Assembly: GCF_040901545.1 (NCBI RefSeq)
Contig: NZ_JBBDYL010000050.1
Span: 19,572-83,571, forward strand
Direction of reading: 5' to 3'
Source: Sulfuricaulis sp040901545
GTDB taxonomy: Bacteria > Pseudomonadota > Gammaproteobacteria > Acidiferrobacterales > Sulfurifustaceae
DNA length: 64,000 bases
Part shown: positions 25,759-32,024 of the stretch, in pieces
Numbering within the stretch: position 1 is the stretch's first letter
Layout of the letters: each line of letters begins with the position of its first letter
The notes under the pieces: model-generated
The model's database searches: none
What the model saw: the letters and a program-made list of their open reading frames with translations, nothing else
Told to the model about the DNA's origin: nothing
Made by a program: the position numbers and the translations under genes

Positions 25759-26136
25759 ATGACCGAGAAGACTGAAAACACCAACCGCTATTTGTTCGTG
25801 ATCACCGGCTTCGACACCGAACCGGACCGCACCGCCGGCCCGCTGGTGCTGGCCAACAGCGCCCTGAGCACCGGCGCCGACGTATTGCTGTGGCTAACCC
25901 ACGAAGCCGTCAACCTCGCCAAGCAGAACAACGCCGACGCGATCAAGCCCAAGAGCTTCCCGTCACTCGGCGAGCTGCTGGAAAGCTTCAGCGAGGCCGG
26001 CGGACGCATCGGCATCTGCCCGCCCTGCGGCAAGACCCACGGTGTGACTGAACAGAACATGCTGCCGAACGCGGGCTGGATGGGCGCGGCCGCAATGCTC
26101 GGCGAGATGCAGGGACGGCAGACATTATCTTTCTGA
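25759..26136 (+). CDS. DsrE-family protein
   Basis: A 125-residue DsrE/DsrF-like protein (LFVITGFDTEPDRTAGPLVLANSALSTGADVLLWLTHEAV). It has one Cys pair, CPPCGKTHG, where sulfurtransferase members such as DsrE and TusD have a single active Cys. Sulfur relay is therefore possible but unproven. AGGAG precedes ATG 25759. Relatives are often near cytoplasmic sulfur-oxidation or redox genes; here it follows the metal/metalloid fusion gene, separated by a terminator, so it has its own promoter. Confidence 0.8.
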   Translation: MTEKTENTNRYLFVITGFDTEPDRTAGPLVLANSALSTGADVLLWLTHEAVNLAKQNNADAIKPKSFPSLGELLESFSEAGGRIGICPPCGKTHGVTEQNMLPNAGWMGAAAMLGEMQGRQTLSF

Positions 26137-26160
26137 AGCCGTCTGACCGTCTGACTAAAA

Positions 26161-26185
26161 AGCCCGGCGAATGCCGGGCTTTTTT
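26161..26185. terminator. Bidirectional terminator after the DsrE gene
   Basis: AGCCCGGC-GAAT-GCCGGGCT with T residues on the plus side and A residues on the minus side, 24 bases after the DsrE stop. Confidence 0.85.
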
Positions 26186-26189
26186 ACAG

Positions 26190-26227
26190 CTCGACGACCG
26201 GGTTGCTGATCCGGAAACTGGGGCCGT
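26190..26227 (+). repeat. Type A repeat, short copy (R1)
   Basis: A 38-base fragment nearly identical to the end of the 21264-21890 coding sequence, covering ACGACCGGGTTGCTGATCC and the following GGAAACTGGGGCCGT. The block is cut off just at the stop codon. It lies immediately after the DsrE terminator, at the edge of the fic segment. Confidence 0.7.
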
Positions 26228-26370
26228 AGCCGAAAGCCAAACCCAAATCCTCGCCACCGCGGTGTAGCTGGTGGGGCGCTGTTCCAGAATTCCGAGGCGG
26301 TCATGGAGGCCATCGGCAGGTCTGGAAAAGCCAAGACGGGGTAATCCAGGCTCAAGGCAAACTAACTAAA

Positions 26371-26395
26371 ACGGCCCCGCGAGGGGCCGTTTCTT
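26371..26395. terminator. Bidirectional terminator-like hairpin
   Basis: ACGGCCCC-GCGA-GGGGCCGT flanked by AAA on one side and TTTCTTTT on the other. No gene on the plus strand obviously feeds it. Confidence 0.7.
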
Positions 26396-26426
26396 TTGTG
26401 AGGCGGTTCGGGGCGTGTGGGCAAAT

Positions 26427-26450
26427 AAAAAGCCCGGCATTGTCCGGGCT
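26427..26450 (-). terminator. Rho-independent terminator after fic
   Basis: On the minus strand, AGCCCGG-ACAATG-CCGGGCT runs into TTTTATTTG, 15 bases after the fic stop. The TGTGAGGCGGTT segment beside it also occurs beside the msrA terminator. Confidence 0.8.
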
Positions 26451-26465
26451 TTCTCTTTATTCATT

Positions 26466-27818
26466 TCAGGATTCCAAATTTTCCAATCTTATTCTTAAAT
26501 CATCAGGCACCGTGTAAGCAAAAGCCTTTCCTATTTTTGATTTCTCCAGCAATCCCAATTTTTCCAAGCTTAACAAATCCGTCCTTGCCGTCTGATATGT
26601 CACATTGTGCGAGCTTCTGTGGCTCTCAACATAAAATATAGAATGCGGTTTTTTCAAAGCCCTATTTAATAATGCAAACTGCCTATGGTTAAGCAAATTT
26701 ATTATCCGTGGCGACTTTCTCAGAATATTCTCGACCGTTCTTATTTCTTTCGCCTTTTTGTCCAGATAGGCATATAGATCGCCAATGGCTCTTACAATGA
26801 CTTCCAATTGATGAGCAATAAAATACGTGGCATCGTTGTCGTCTGTTTCAGTATATAAATATGACCTGTTGTATTCGGCGGGCGCTGATTTAAGAATTCT
26901 TGATATTGATATGAACTCAATCAGCCAATACCCCTGATTTAGCATGCACCAATAAAACAACGCTCTTGCAGTTCTACCGTTCCCATCTTCAAAAGGATGA
27001 TCGTAGGCAAGCATAAAGTGCAATAAAATTGCTTTTACGACCGGATGCAAGAAAGTTGCGGAGTGGCTGTCATTCGCAAATTTACAAATATTTTCCATTC
27101 TCCCTTTCAACTCGTTGGCTTTAGGCGGTATATGTAACGTTGTTGTATCACGCTCATCACCAACATAAATGTCATCCGTCGTGCGTAATTTTCCAATCGC
27201 CTTTGGGTTCCCCAGGGTTCCTTGCGTAAGCAATCTGTGTAATTCAAGTATCATGCCTGATGTCAGTCGTTCATACTTTACCTGACTAACAAACTGCATC
27301 GCATGATAGTTATTAACGATCATTTTTTCGGAATTGTTTTTTGGTTCTCTATTCTGCCGAATCATCTCCTTCGCAACCTTCCTCGTGGTAGAAGCCCCTT
27401 CCAGTTGGCTTGAAGTGATGGCTTCTTCAATAAGTGAATTGACAAGGTATGTGTCTTTTGTATTAGGATTTGTAACTGCTTCGGGGCTTTGGATGGCGCC
27501 ACTGGCATCCCTGGTTATCTGATGCAGTAGCCTCTGCACAATATCAGGTTGCGCATACTGGAACAGTTCACCACGTACATCAGTATGTGGAACAGGACTA
27601 TATAGCGCTCTGCGCGCGAGCTTTATCGCTAACCACCATTCCTCTGTTGTCAGGCCTTCAGGCGGGGCCAAATGTCTTAGTTTGTCCCAGTGGTAGTACT
27701 GTCCTTTCGGGTCAGGGCGTACTCCCAAGGACAGCAGTTGGACGAAGCGTTCGGGGCTCTTCCTAGCGATCATGGGAACCAAGTCATCCCATTTAGGTGG
27801 CTTGAGGGGTATCTTCAT
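26466..27818 (-). CDS. Fic-domain protein (putative AMPylator)
   Basis: A 450-residue Fic/DOC protein. The active-site loop is HPFEDGNGRTAR, with its catalytic His in YDHPF. The upstream helix SSQLEGASTTRK fits the (S/T)xxxE(G/N) inhibitory motif of class II Fic proteins, so it carries its own autoinhibition. The C-terminal 70 residues form a winged helix (SSHNVTYQTARTDLLSLEKLGLL), suggesting DNA binding or autoregulation. Base composition is much more AT-rich than its neighbours, indicating horizontal origin. Several ATTAGTAG inverted half-sites precede the start. Confidence 0.9.
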   Translation of the reverse strand: MKIPLKPPKWDDLVPMIARKSPERFVQLLSLGVRPDPKGQYYHWDKLRHLAPPEGLTTEEWWLAIKLARRALYSPVPHTDVRGELFQYAQPDIVQRLLHQITRDASGAIQSPEAVTNPNTKDTYLVNSLIEEAITSSQLEGASTTRKVAKEMIRQNREPKNNSEKMIVNNYHAMQFVSQVKYERLTSGMILELHRLLTQGTLGNPKAIGKLRTTDDIYVGDERDTTTLHIPPKANELKGRMENICKFANDSHSATFLHPVVKAILLHFMLAYDHPFEDGNGRTARALFYWCMLNQGYWLIEFISISRILKSAPAEYNRSYLYTETDDNDATYFIAHQLEVIVRAIGDLYAYLDKKAKEIRTVENILRKSPRIINLLNHRQFALLNRALKKPHSIFYVESHRSSHNVTYQTARTDLLSLEKLGLLEKSKIGKAFAYTVPDDLRIRLENLES

Positions 27819-27830
27819 TCTTCTATATTA

Positions 27831-27855
27831 CTACTAATTTAGTATTAATTAGTAG
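27831..27855. promoter_or_regulatory. Fic promoter inverted repeat 1
   Basis: CTACTAATT-N7-AATTAGTAG, 12 bases upstream of the fic start codon. A candidate operator for the Fic protein's own winged helix. Confidence 0.55.
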
Positions 27856-27893
27856 AAAAATAGTAGATAAATGCTGATACCTAAATTAGACGA

Positions 27894-27935
27894 TTTCTAC
27901 TAATCTAAATGAAATTAGTAGTTTATTAGTAGAAA
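27894..27935. promoter_or_regulatory. Fic promoter inverted repeat 2
   Basis: TTTCTACTAAT at 27894-27904 is mirrored by ATTAGTAG at 27914-27921 and ATTAGTAGAAA at 27925-27935. With repeat 1 this gives five ATTAGTAG-type half-sites within 105 bases. Confidence 0.5.
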
Positions 27936-27998
27936 GCAGATCTTGAACTTATTGAAATGTAAGCCAATATCAAAGTTGTTGGCAAAGTAGTCTATAGA

Positions 27999-28052
27999 CT
28001 ACGTTTTCTTATAAATCTCCGGCCCCTGCTTCACGAATTTCACCTCCGTCGC
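27999..28052 (-). pseudogene. thiC 3'-end fragment (type B, copy B3)
   Basis: Reads EVKFVKQGPEIYKKT followed by TAG, matching the last 15 residues of ThiC-type proteins. No upstream coding exists. It abuts the Vgb-like 3' fragment at 28059, so two unrelated gene ends lie in tandem on the same strand. Confidence 0.65.
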
Positions 28053-28058
28053 ATTTTC

Positions 28059-28133
28059 TCATTCCCGGATAACGGCCAATTTATCCGCGCCGGACTCCGG
28101 CAACCACACCTCGCCCGGGCGGCCGATAACCGG
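28059..28133 (-). pseudogene. Vgb-like lyase 3'-end fragment (type C, copy C1)
   Basis: Reads GRPGEVWLPESGADKLAVIRE and a TGA stop, matching the last residues of the intact protein at 50581-51537 (GRPGEVWLPESATDKLAVIRQ). Similarity stops abruptly upstream of about 28133. Confidence 0.75.
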
Positions 28134-28480
28134 GGTAGAGCCACCCGCCAATGGCTTTTAAAGGCTAAAGCCGCCTTCGGGAGGCTGGCAACATAGTTGT
28201 AGCTATTCACCCCTGCTCCTGTCATAGTGCCCGGGTTGCAGCGCACTTCTTGTAGGTAGCCGCCGGATCCCGTGGCGCAGCTCTTTCGGAGACGGCGGCA
28301 GTAGTGCCCAAGGAAACATGGCTCATTTCGGCTACCTGCGCCCATCGCCGAAAGAGCGTTCGCCTCGGGCACTGGGCGCTATTTCGGTAGTCCCTCCCAG
28401 TTTCATCGGCAGTTACTCCCGCAAACGCTTTCAGGAATGAACTGCAAACTATCGCAATTCAACCAAACAGAGGTATTTTC

Positions 28481-28684
28481 GTGATTACAGGAATAGTAAA
28501 GTGGTTCAACGACGCCAAGGGCTTCGGTTTTATAACGCCGTCCGATGGCACCAAGGATGTCTTCGTGCATCACTCCGCCGTCCAGGGCAGCGGCTTCAAA
28601 AGCCTGGCCGAAGGTCAGCAGGTGAAATTCGAGCTGGAGCAGGGACCGAAGGGTCCGTCGGCAAAGAACGTTCAGCCGGCCTAA
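28481..28684 (+). CDS. Cold-shock domain protein
   Basis: A 67-residue CspA-family RNA chaperone: GIVKWFNDAKGFGFITP holds RNP1 and DVFVHHSAV holds RNP2. Only one cold-shock domain is present. The start is GTG 28481, after AGAGGT. The 5' leader is long and AT-rich, as usual for cold-regulated csp genes, but no specific element could be assigned. A strong terminator follows. Confidence 0.95.
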   Translation: MITGIVKWFNDAKGFGFITPSDGTKDVFVHHSAVQGSGFKSLAEGQQVKFELEQGPKGPSAKNVQPA

Positions 28685-28717
28685 GCGTTAAACACACTAC
28701 CAACGTGTTTCACATGA

Positions 28718-28748
28718 AGACCCCACCGCGAGGCGGGGTCTTTTTTTA
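28718..28748 (+). terminator. Rho-independent terminator after the cold-shock gene
   Basis: AGACCCC and GGGGTCT form the outer stem, with inner CC-GCGA-GG pairing, followed by eight T residues. Confidence 0.9.
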
Positions 28749-28864
28749 GCTTAACGGTGCTTAACCAATTCTGCTTTTAAATCGAAGTGGTAACCGTTAC
28801 CCCACGAAAACGAAGAAGCCCGCACACTTCCGCGCCCGGGTTTTCCAGCGGACACGAGTCAGTC

Positions 28865-29875
28865 TCAGGCCAGATCATTCTCCAGCACGATGCGGTAGCG
28901 CGCCTTGCCGGCCTCAAGGTGGGCCAGCGCTTCGTTGACGCGGCTCATCGGGAAGTTCTCGACCACGGGCTCGATCCGGTGACGCGCGCAGAATTCGAGC
29001 ATGGTACGGATGGTGGCGGGCGAGCCGAGCGGCGAACCGGAGAGACTCAGCTGGCTGCCGATCAGTGAAAACGCGGGCGCCGGGATGGGCGCGGGAACGG
29101 CGCCCACGGTATGCAGGCGGCCCTTGGGCGCGAGCGCGGCCAGGTAGGCGTCCCAATCGAGGTCGACGGCGACGGCCGCGAGGATGAAGTCGAGCGAGCC
29201 GGCGATCTTCCGCAGTTGCGACGCAGCGCGCGAGTTGACGACGTGGTGGGCGCCCATTTTCCTGGCCTCGTCGCGCTTGGCGTCGCTGGAGGTGAACGCG
29301 GTCACTTCGCAACCCCACTTGTTGAGGAACTGCAACGCCAGATGGCCGAGCCCGCCGATGCCGATCACGCCGACGCGATGTGTCGGCCGCACGTCGAACT
29401 GCACGATGGGGTTGAACACCGTGATGCCGCCGCAAAACAGCGGCCCCGCCTTGTTGACGTCGAGCCCCGCGGGCAGGAGCGTGGCCCACTCGGCGTTGCA
29501 GCGCACCTTGTCGGCGAAACCGCCGTGACGGCCGACGATAGTCTGCTCGCCGTTCGGACACAGGTTGTGATTGCCGCTCATGCACTGGTTGCAGGTCATG
29601 CAACTGCCACTGAACCAGCCCAGCCCGACCGTGTCACCGACCTTGAGATGTTTGACGTTCGCGCCGAGTTGCGAAATCTTGCCGACGATCTCGTGGCCGG
29701 GGACCAGCGGATAAACGCTGGTGCCCCATTCGTTGTTGACCATGGACAGGTCGGAGTGGCACAGGCCGCAGGCGATGATATCGATCTCGACCTGATCGGG
29801 GCCGAGCGCGCCGGGATCGTACTCGATGCGTTCGAGGCGGCCTTTGGGTTGCTTGACGGCATAGGCTTTGATCAT
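28865..29875 (-). CDS. Zinc-dependent NAD(P) alcohol dehydrogenase, YahK-type
   Basis: A 336-residue MDR-family alcohol/aldehyde reductase. The catalytic zinc site lies in CGLCHSDLSMV with GHEIVG. The structural zinc loop is GSCMTCNQCMSGNHNLC, and the cofactor motif is GIGGLGHLALQF. It resembles cinnamyl-alcohol-dehydrogenase-like YahK enzymes that prefer NADPH and reduce aldehydes. AAGGAG lies 7 bases before ATG 29875. It is monocistronic. Confidence 0.92.
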   Translation of the reverse strand: MIKAYAVKQPKGRLERIEYDPGALGPDQVEIDIIACGLCHSDLSMVNNEWGTSVYPLVPGHEIVGKISQLGANVKHLKVGDTVGLGWFSGSCMTCNQCMSGNHNLCPNGEQTIVGRHGGFADKVRCNAEWATLLPAGLDVNKAGPLFCGGITVFNPIVQFDVRPTHRVGVIGIGGLGHLALQFLNKWGCEVTAFTSSDAKRDEARKMGAHHVVNSRAASQLRKIAGSLDFILAAVAVDLDWDAYLAALAPKGRLHTVGAVPAPIPAPAFSLIGSQLSLSGSPLGSPATIRTMLEFCARHRIEPVVENFPMSRVNEALAHLEAGKARYRIVLENDLA

Positions 29876-29952
29876 GGAGCTACTCCTTGTGCTTCGCGGT
29901 ACAGCCGATGAGTGGGTTCGGAAAATTCGGGAAAATAGAGCTGATGAGAATG

Positions 29953-30044
29953 TCATTCCCGGATAACGGCCAATTCATCCACCCCTGACCCCGGCAACCA
30001 CACCTCGCCCGGCCGGCCGAGAATCTGCCGCGAGCGCGTCCCGA
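29953..30044 (-). pseudogene. Vgb-like lyase 3'-end fragment (type C, copy C2)
   Basis: Reads QILGRPGEVWLPGSGVDELA and then VIRE and a TGA stop, with one missing base upstream of QIL. It matches the end of the 50581-51537 protein. It begins within three bases of the response-regulator stop (30047), so the junction is tight. Confidence 0.75.
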
Positions 30045-30046
30045 CG

Positions 30047-30433
30047 TCACTCGAACAGCTTGCGACCTTGCGCCGCCTGCTCGACCGCCGCGATCAGCTT
30101 GTCCTTTGCCACCGGCTTGGTCAGATAATCGACCACGTCCTTTTTTTTCATGAAGTCCACGGCGAGCGTGACATCCGGAAAACCGGTCAGGACGATCACC
30201 GGCGTCGTCGGGTACTCCCGTTGAAAATAGGCGACCGCTTCGACCCCGCTCTTCCCCGGCATGCGCACGTCGCAAATAATGACGTCAATGCTGATCGGAT
30301 TGTCGTCCAGCATATCAATGGCCTGGTCGACATTTTCAGCCTCCAGGATCTCGAAACGCGTCCCCTTGAGCTGCAGTCGGATGGCGGCACGGACATCCGC
30401 CTCATCGTCCAGAACCAGAACATGATGTTTCAT
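30047..30433 (-). CDS. Single-domain response regulator
   Basis: A 128-residue CheY-like receiver with acidic pocket LDDEAD (residues about 9-11), phosphoacceptor Asp in IICDVRMPGKSG (about 54), the Thr in VIVLTGFPD and the Lys in YLTKPVAKDKL. There is no output domain, so it acts by protein contact or phosphotransfer. It overlaps the end of the histidine kinase by ATGA, marking them as a coupled pair. Confidence 0.92.
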   Translation of the reverse strand: MKHHVLVLDDEADVRAAIRLQLKGTRFEILEAENVDQAIDMLDDNPISIDVIICDVRMPGKSGVEAVAYFQREYPTTPVIVLTGFPDVTLAVDFMKKKDVVDYLTKPVAKDKLIAAVEQAAQGRKLFE

Positions 30434-31626
30434 GAGTGCTCCTCCCCTGCTGCGTTTTTCAGGTCGGCCGTTGGAAACCGGATCACAAATCGGGCCCCGC
30501 CGCCGGTGGCGTTGTCGACATCGATCGTGCCCCGATAGCGGGTAACGATCTGACGGACGATGTAAAGCCCCAGCCCTTCACCCTCGTCCGGACCCTTGGT
30601 GGTGAAGAACGGGTCGAAGACCCGTTTCAGGTGTGCTTGCGGAATTCCAGCTCCGCTATCCTGGATGCGCACGGTAACCCAGTCCCCTTCCTGCGCCGTG
30701 TGGATTTCGATCCGCCCCTTGCCGGCGATGGCCTGAATGGCATTGCGTATGAGGTTGAATAGCGCCTGCTGAATTTCCTCGGGCTTGGCCAGTATCGCCG
30801 GCGCGGGGCCCGTCGTGATCTTGATCTCGATCTGGTCCCCGCGCAGTGCGCGCTGTGCCAGATGCGCGGCGCCGGCAACCGACGCATTGATGTCCACGCG
30901 TTGCAGGTCATGCCGGGTGCCTGGCTGAGCGTAGCGCGACAGGTTCTTCACGGTCTCGGCGATGTTCTTCGCCTGCTTGAGGATCTCATGACCGTAGGTG
31001 CGGCACTGGCCGATGTCCGTTTCGTCCGTGAGCGCTTCGGCCGCGGCCAAAACCACGTATAAAGGATTATTGATTTCGTGGCCGATACCGCTGACCAGCG
31101 TGCCCACGGCGGTCATTTTTTCCGCCTGGATGAGGTGTTCCAGGACGCGTTCCTTTTCCCGCTGCGCTGCGCGCAATTCCCGTGTGCGTTCCGTCACCAG
31201 TTCCTCGAGCTGCTCTTCGTGCTGGTGCAACCGGTCTTCGATCGCCTTGCGCTTCGTGATATCGATCACCGTGGCGACCACAACCCCTCCGGAATCAGTT
31301 TGCGCGGGGCGCAACCCGATTTCCACCGGAAACCGCCGGCCGTCTTTGCCGACCCCCTCAAGGTCTCTTCCACTGCCCATCGGCCGCGGCTCCGGGCGGC
31401 GCGCATAGTTCTCGACATGGCGCCGGTGTGCGCCGACGTATTGCTCGGGCAGCAGGATTTCGACCGGTTTACCCAAGAGCTCTTCCATACGGTAGCCGAA
31501 CATGTCCGCGAGGGTTTGATTCACATACTGGATATCGCCCCGGTCGCCGACCACCATGATGCCGGAGGGAGCGGCGTGTAGCGCCAGTTGATATATCTCG
31601 GTGAGTGGGTCGCCTGCTTGCGTCAT
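30430..31626 (-). CDS. PAS-domain sensor histidine kinase
   Basis: A 398-residue soluble kinase. The PAS domain is at about 10-130 (APSGIMVVGDRGDIQYVNQTLADMFGY and VEIGLRPAQTDSGGVVVATVIDITKRK). A coiled coil is at about 135-170, a HisKA helix carries the phosphorylated His in GIGHEINNPL, and an HATPase domain has N and G boxes (LFNLIRNAIQA, DSGAGI, DEGEGLGLYIVRQI). No transmembrane segment is present, so it senses an internal signal. ATG 31626 begins the PAS region; an upstream in-frame TTG would add a low-complexity extension. Confidence 0.9.
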   Translation of the reverse strand: MTQAGDPLTEIYQLALHAAPSGIMVVGDRGDIQYVNQTLADMFGYRMEELLGKPVEILLPEQYVGAHRRHVENYARRPEPRPMGSGRDLEGVGKDGRRFPVEIGLRPAQTDSGGVVVATVIDITKRKAIEDRLHQHEEQLEELVTERTRELRAAQREKERVLEHLIQAEKMTAVGTLVSGIGHEINNPLYVVLAAAEALTDETDIGQCRTYGHEILKQAKNIAETVKNLSRYAQPGTRHDLQRVDINASVAGAAHLAQRALRGDQIEIKITTGPAPAILAKPEEIQQALFNLIRNAIQAIAGKGRIEIHTAQEGDWVTVRIQDSGAGIPQAHLKRVFDPFFTTKGPDEGEGLGLYIVRQIVTRYRGTIDVDNATGGGARFVIRFPTADLKNAAGEEHS

Positions 31627-31760
31627 TGGTTGTGGTTGCTCTTGGCACGCCTGGCATTTTGGCCCGCCGCCCGCCACCCATGCAAGGGCTTGCCCGCTGG
31701 AGGTTCGCCCACGGGGCGGGCGCGACAATAACCGCCCGGCGGCATGTGATTCACCGCCGA

Positions 31761-31778
31761 TGTCACCACAGTGTCACT
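31761..31778 (+). promoter_or_regulatory. Heptamer direct repeat S1, tetrapyrrole operon promoter
   Basis: TGTCACC-ACAG-TGTCACT, with an 11-bp start-to-start spacing, followed after about 8 bases by a TTAAGAAT -10-like element. It lies 78 bases before the small membrane protein at 31857. The same motif occurs at 43726 and 49483. SARP-type activators bind such 11-bp-phased heptamers. Confidence 0.6.
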
Positions 31779-31856
31779 GGCGCCTGTTAAGAATCCTATC
31801 GCAATAACACCAAGGCGCCTTAAATTTTTCTTTGGTTCAAGCGAGAGTGAGCGAGC

Positions 31857-31988
31857 ATGCCCGAGGCAAGTCTCAATGGTGAATCACGCGGCGGTCTTGG
31901 CGGGTTCGACTACTGCGTTCTCGCGGGCGCCGCCGTGAACCTTCTGGTCATCGGATACCTGATCGGCTACTGGCTGCTTGCCGGCTAA
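31857..31988 (+). CDS. Very small membrane protein, first gene of the tetrapyrrole-type operon
   Basis: A 43-residue protein with one transmembrane helix (YCVLAGAAVNLLVIGYLIG, residues about 20-40). The start ATG 31857 lacks a strong ribosome-binding site, but the frame is clean, hydrophobic and ends 36 bases before the Usp-PCP_red gene. Its position directly downstream of heptamer repeat S1 makes it the likely first gene of the operon. It may be a membrane anchor for the cytosolic enzymes that follow (inference). Confidence 0.5.
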   Translation: MPEASLNGESRGGLGGFDYCVLAGAAVNLLVIGYLIGYWLLAG

Positions 31989-32024
31989 GCGCGCGCCGCG
32001 GCGAATTTACGTGGAGTCAGCGAG

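Larger units (their letters stand above)
26228..26465. other. Non-coding stretch holding two terminators
   Basis: No gene is seen between repeat R1 and fic. Two hairpins with flanking A/T runs lie at 26371-26395 and 26427-26450. A 66-codon minus-strand frame across it has no recognisable features. Confidence 0.6.
27819..28480. other. Intergenic region with fic operators and gene-end fragments
   Basis: Apart from the fic operator dyads (27831-27935), the thiC-like fragment (27999-28052) and the Vgb-like fragment (28059-28133), I see no gene. The 28250-28370 segment has GCTCTTTCGG and CCGAAAGAGC as separated inverted arms of unknown role. Confidence 0.55.

Noticed and set aside
26155..26355. 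A 66-codon minus-strand frame after the DsrE gene
   Set aside because: It spans a bidirectional terminator and repeat R1, so it is not a plausible gene.
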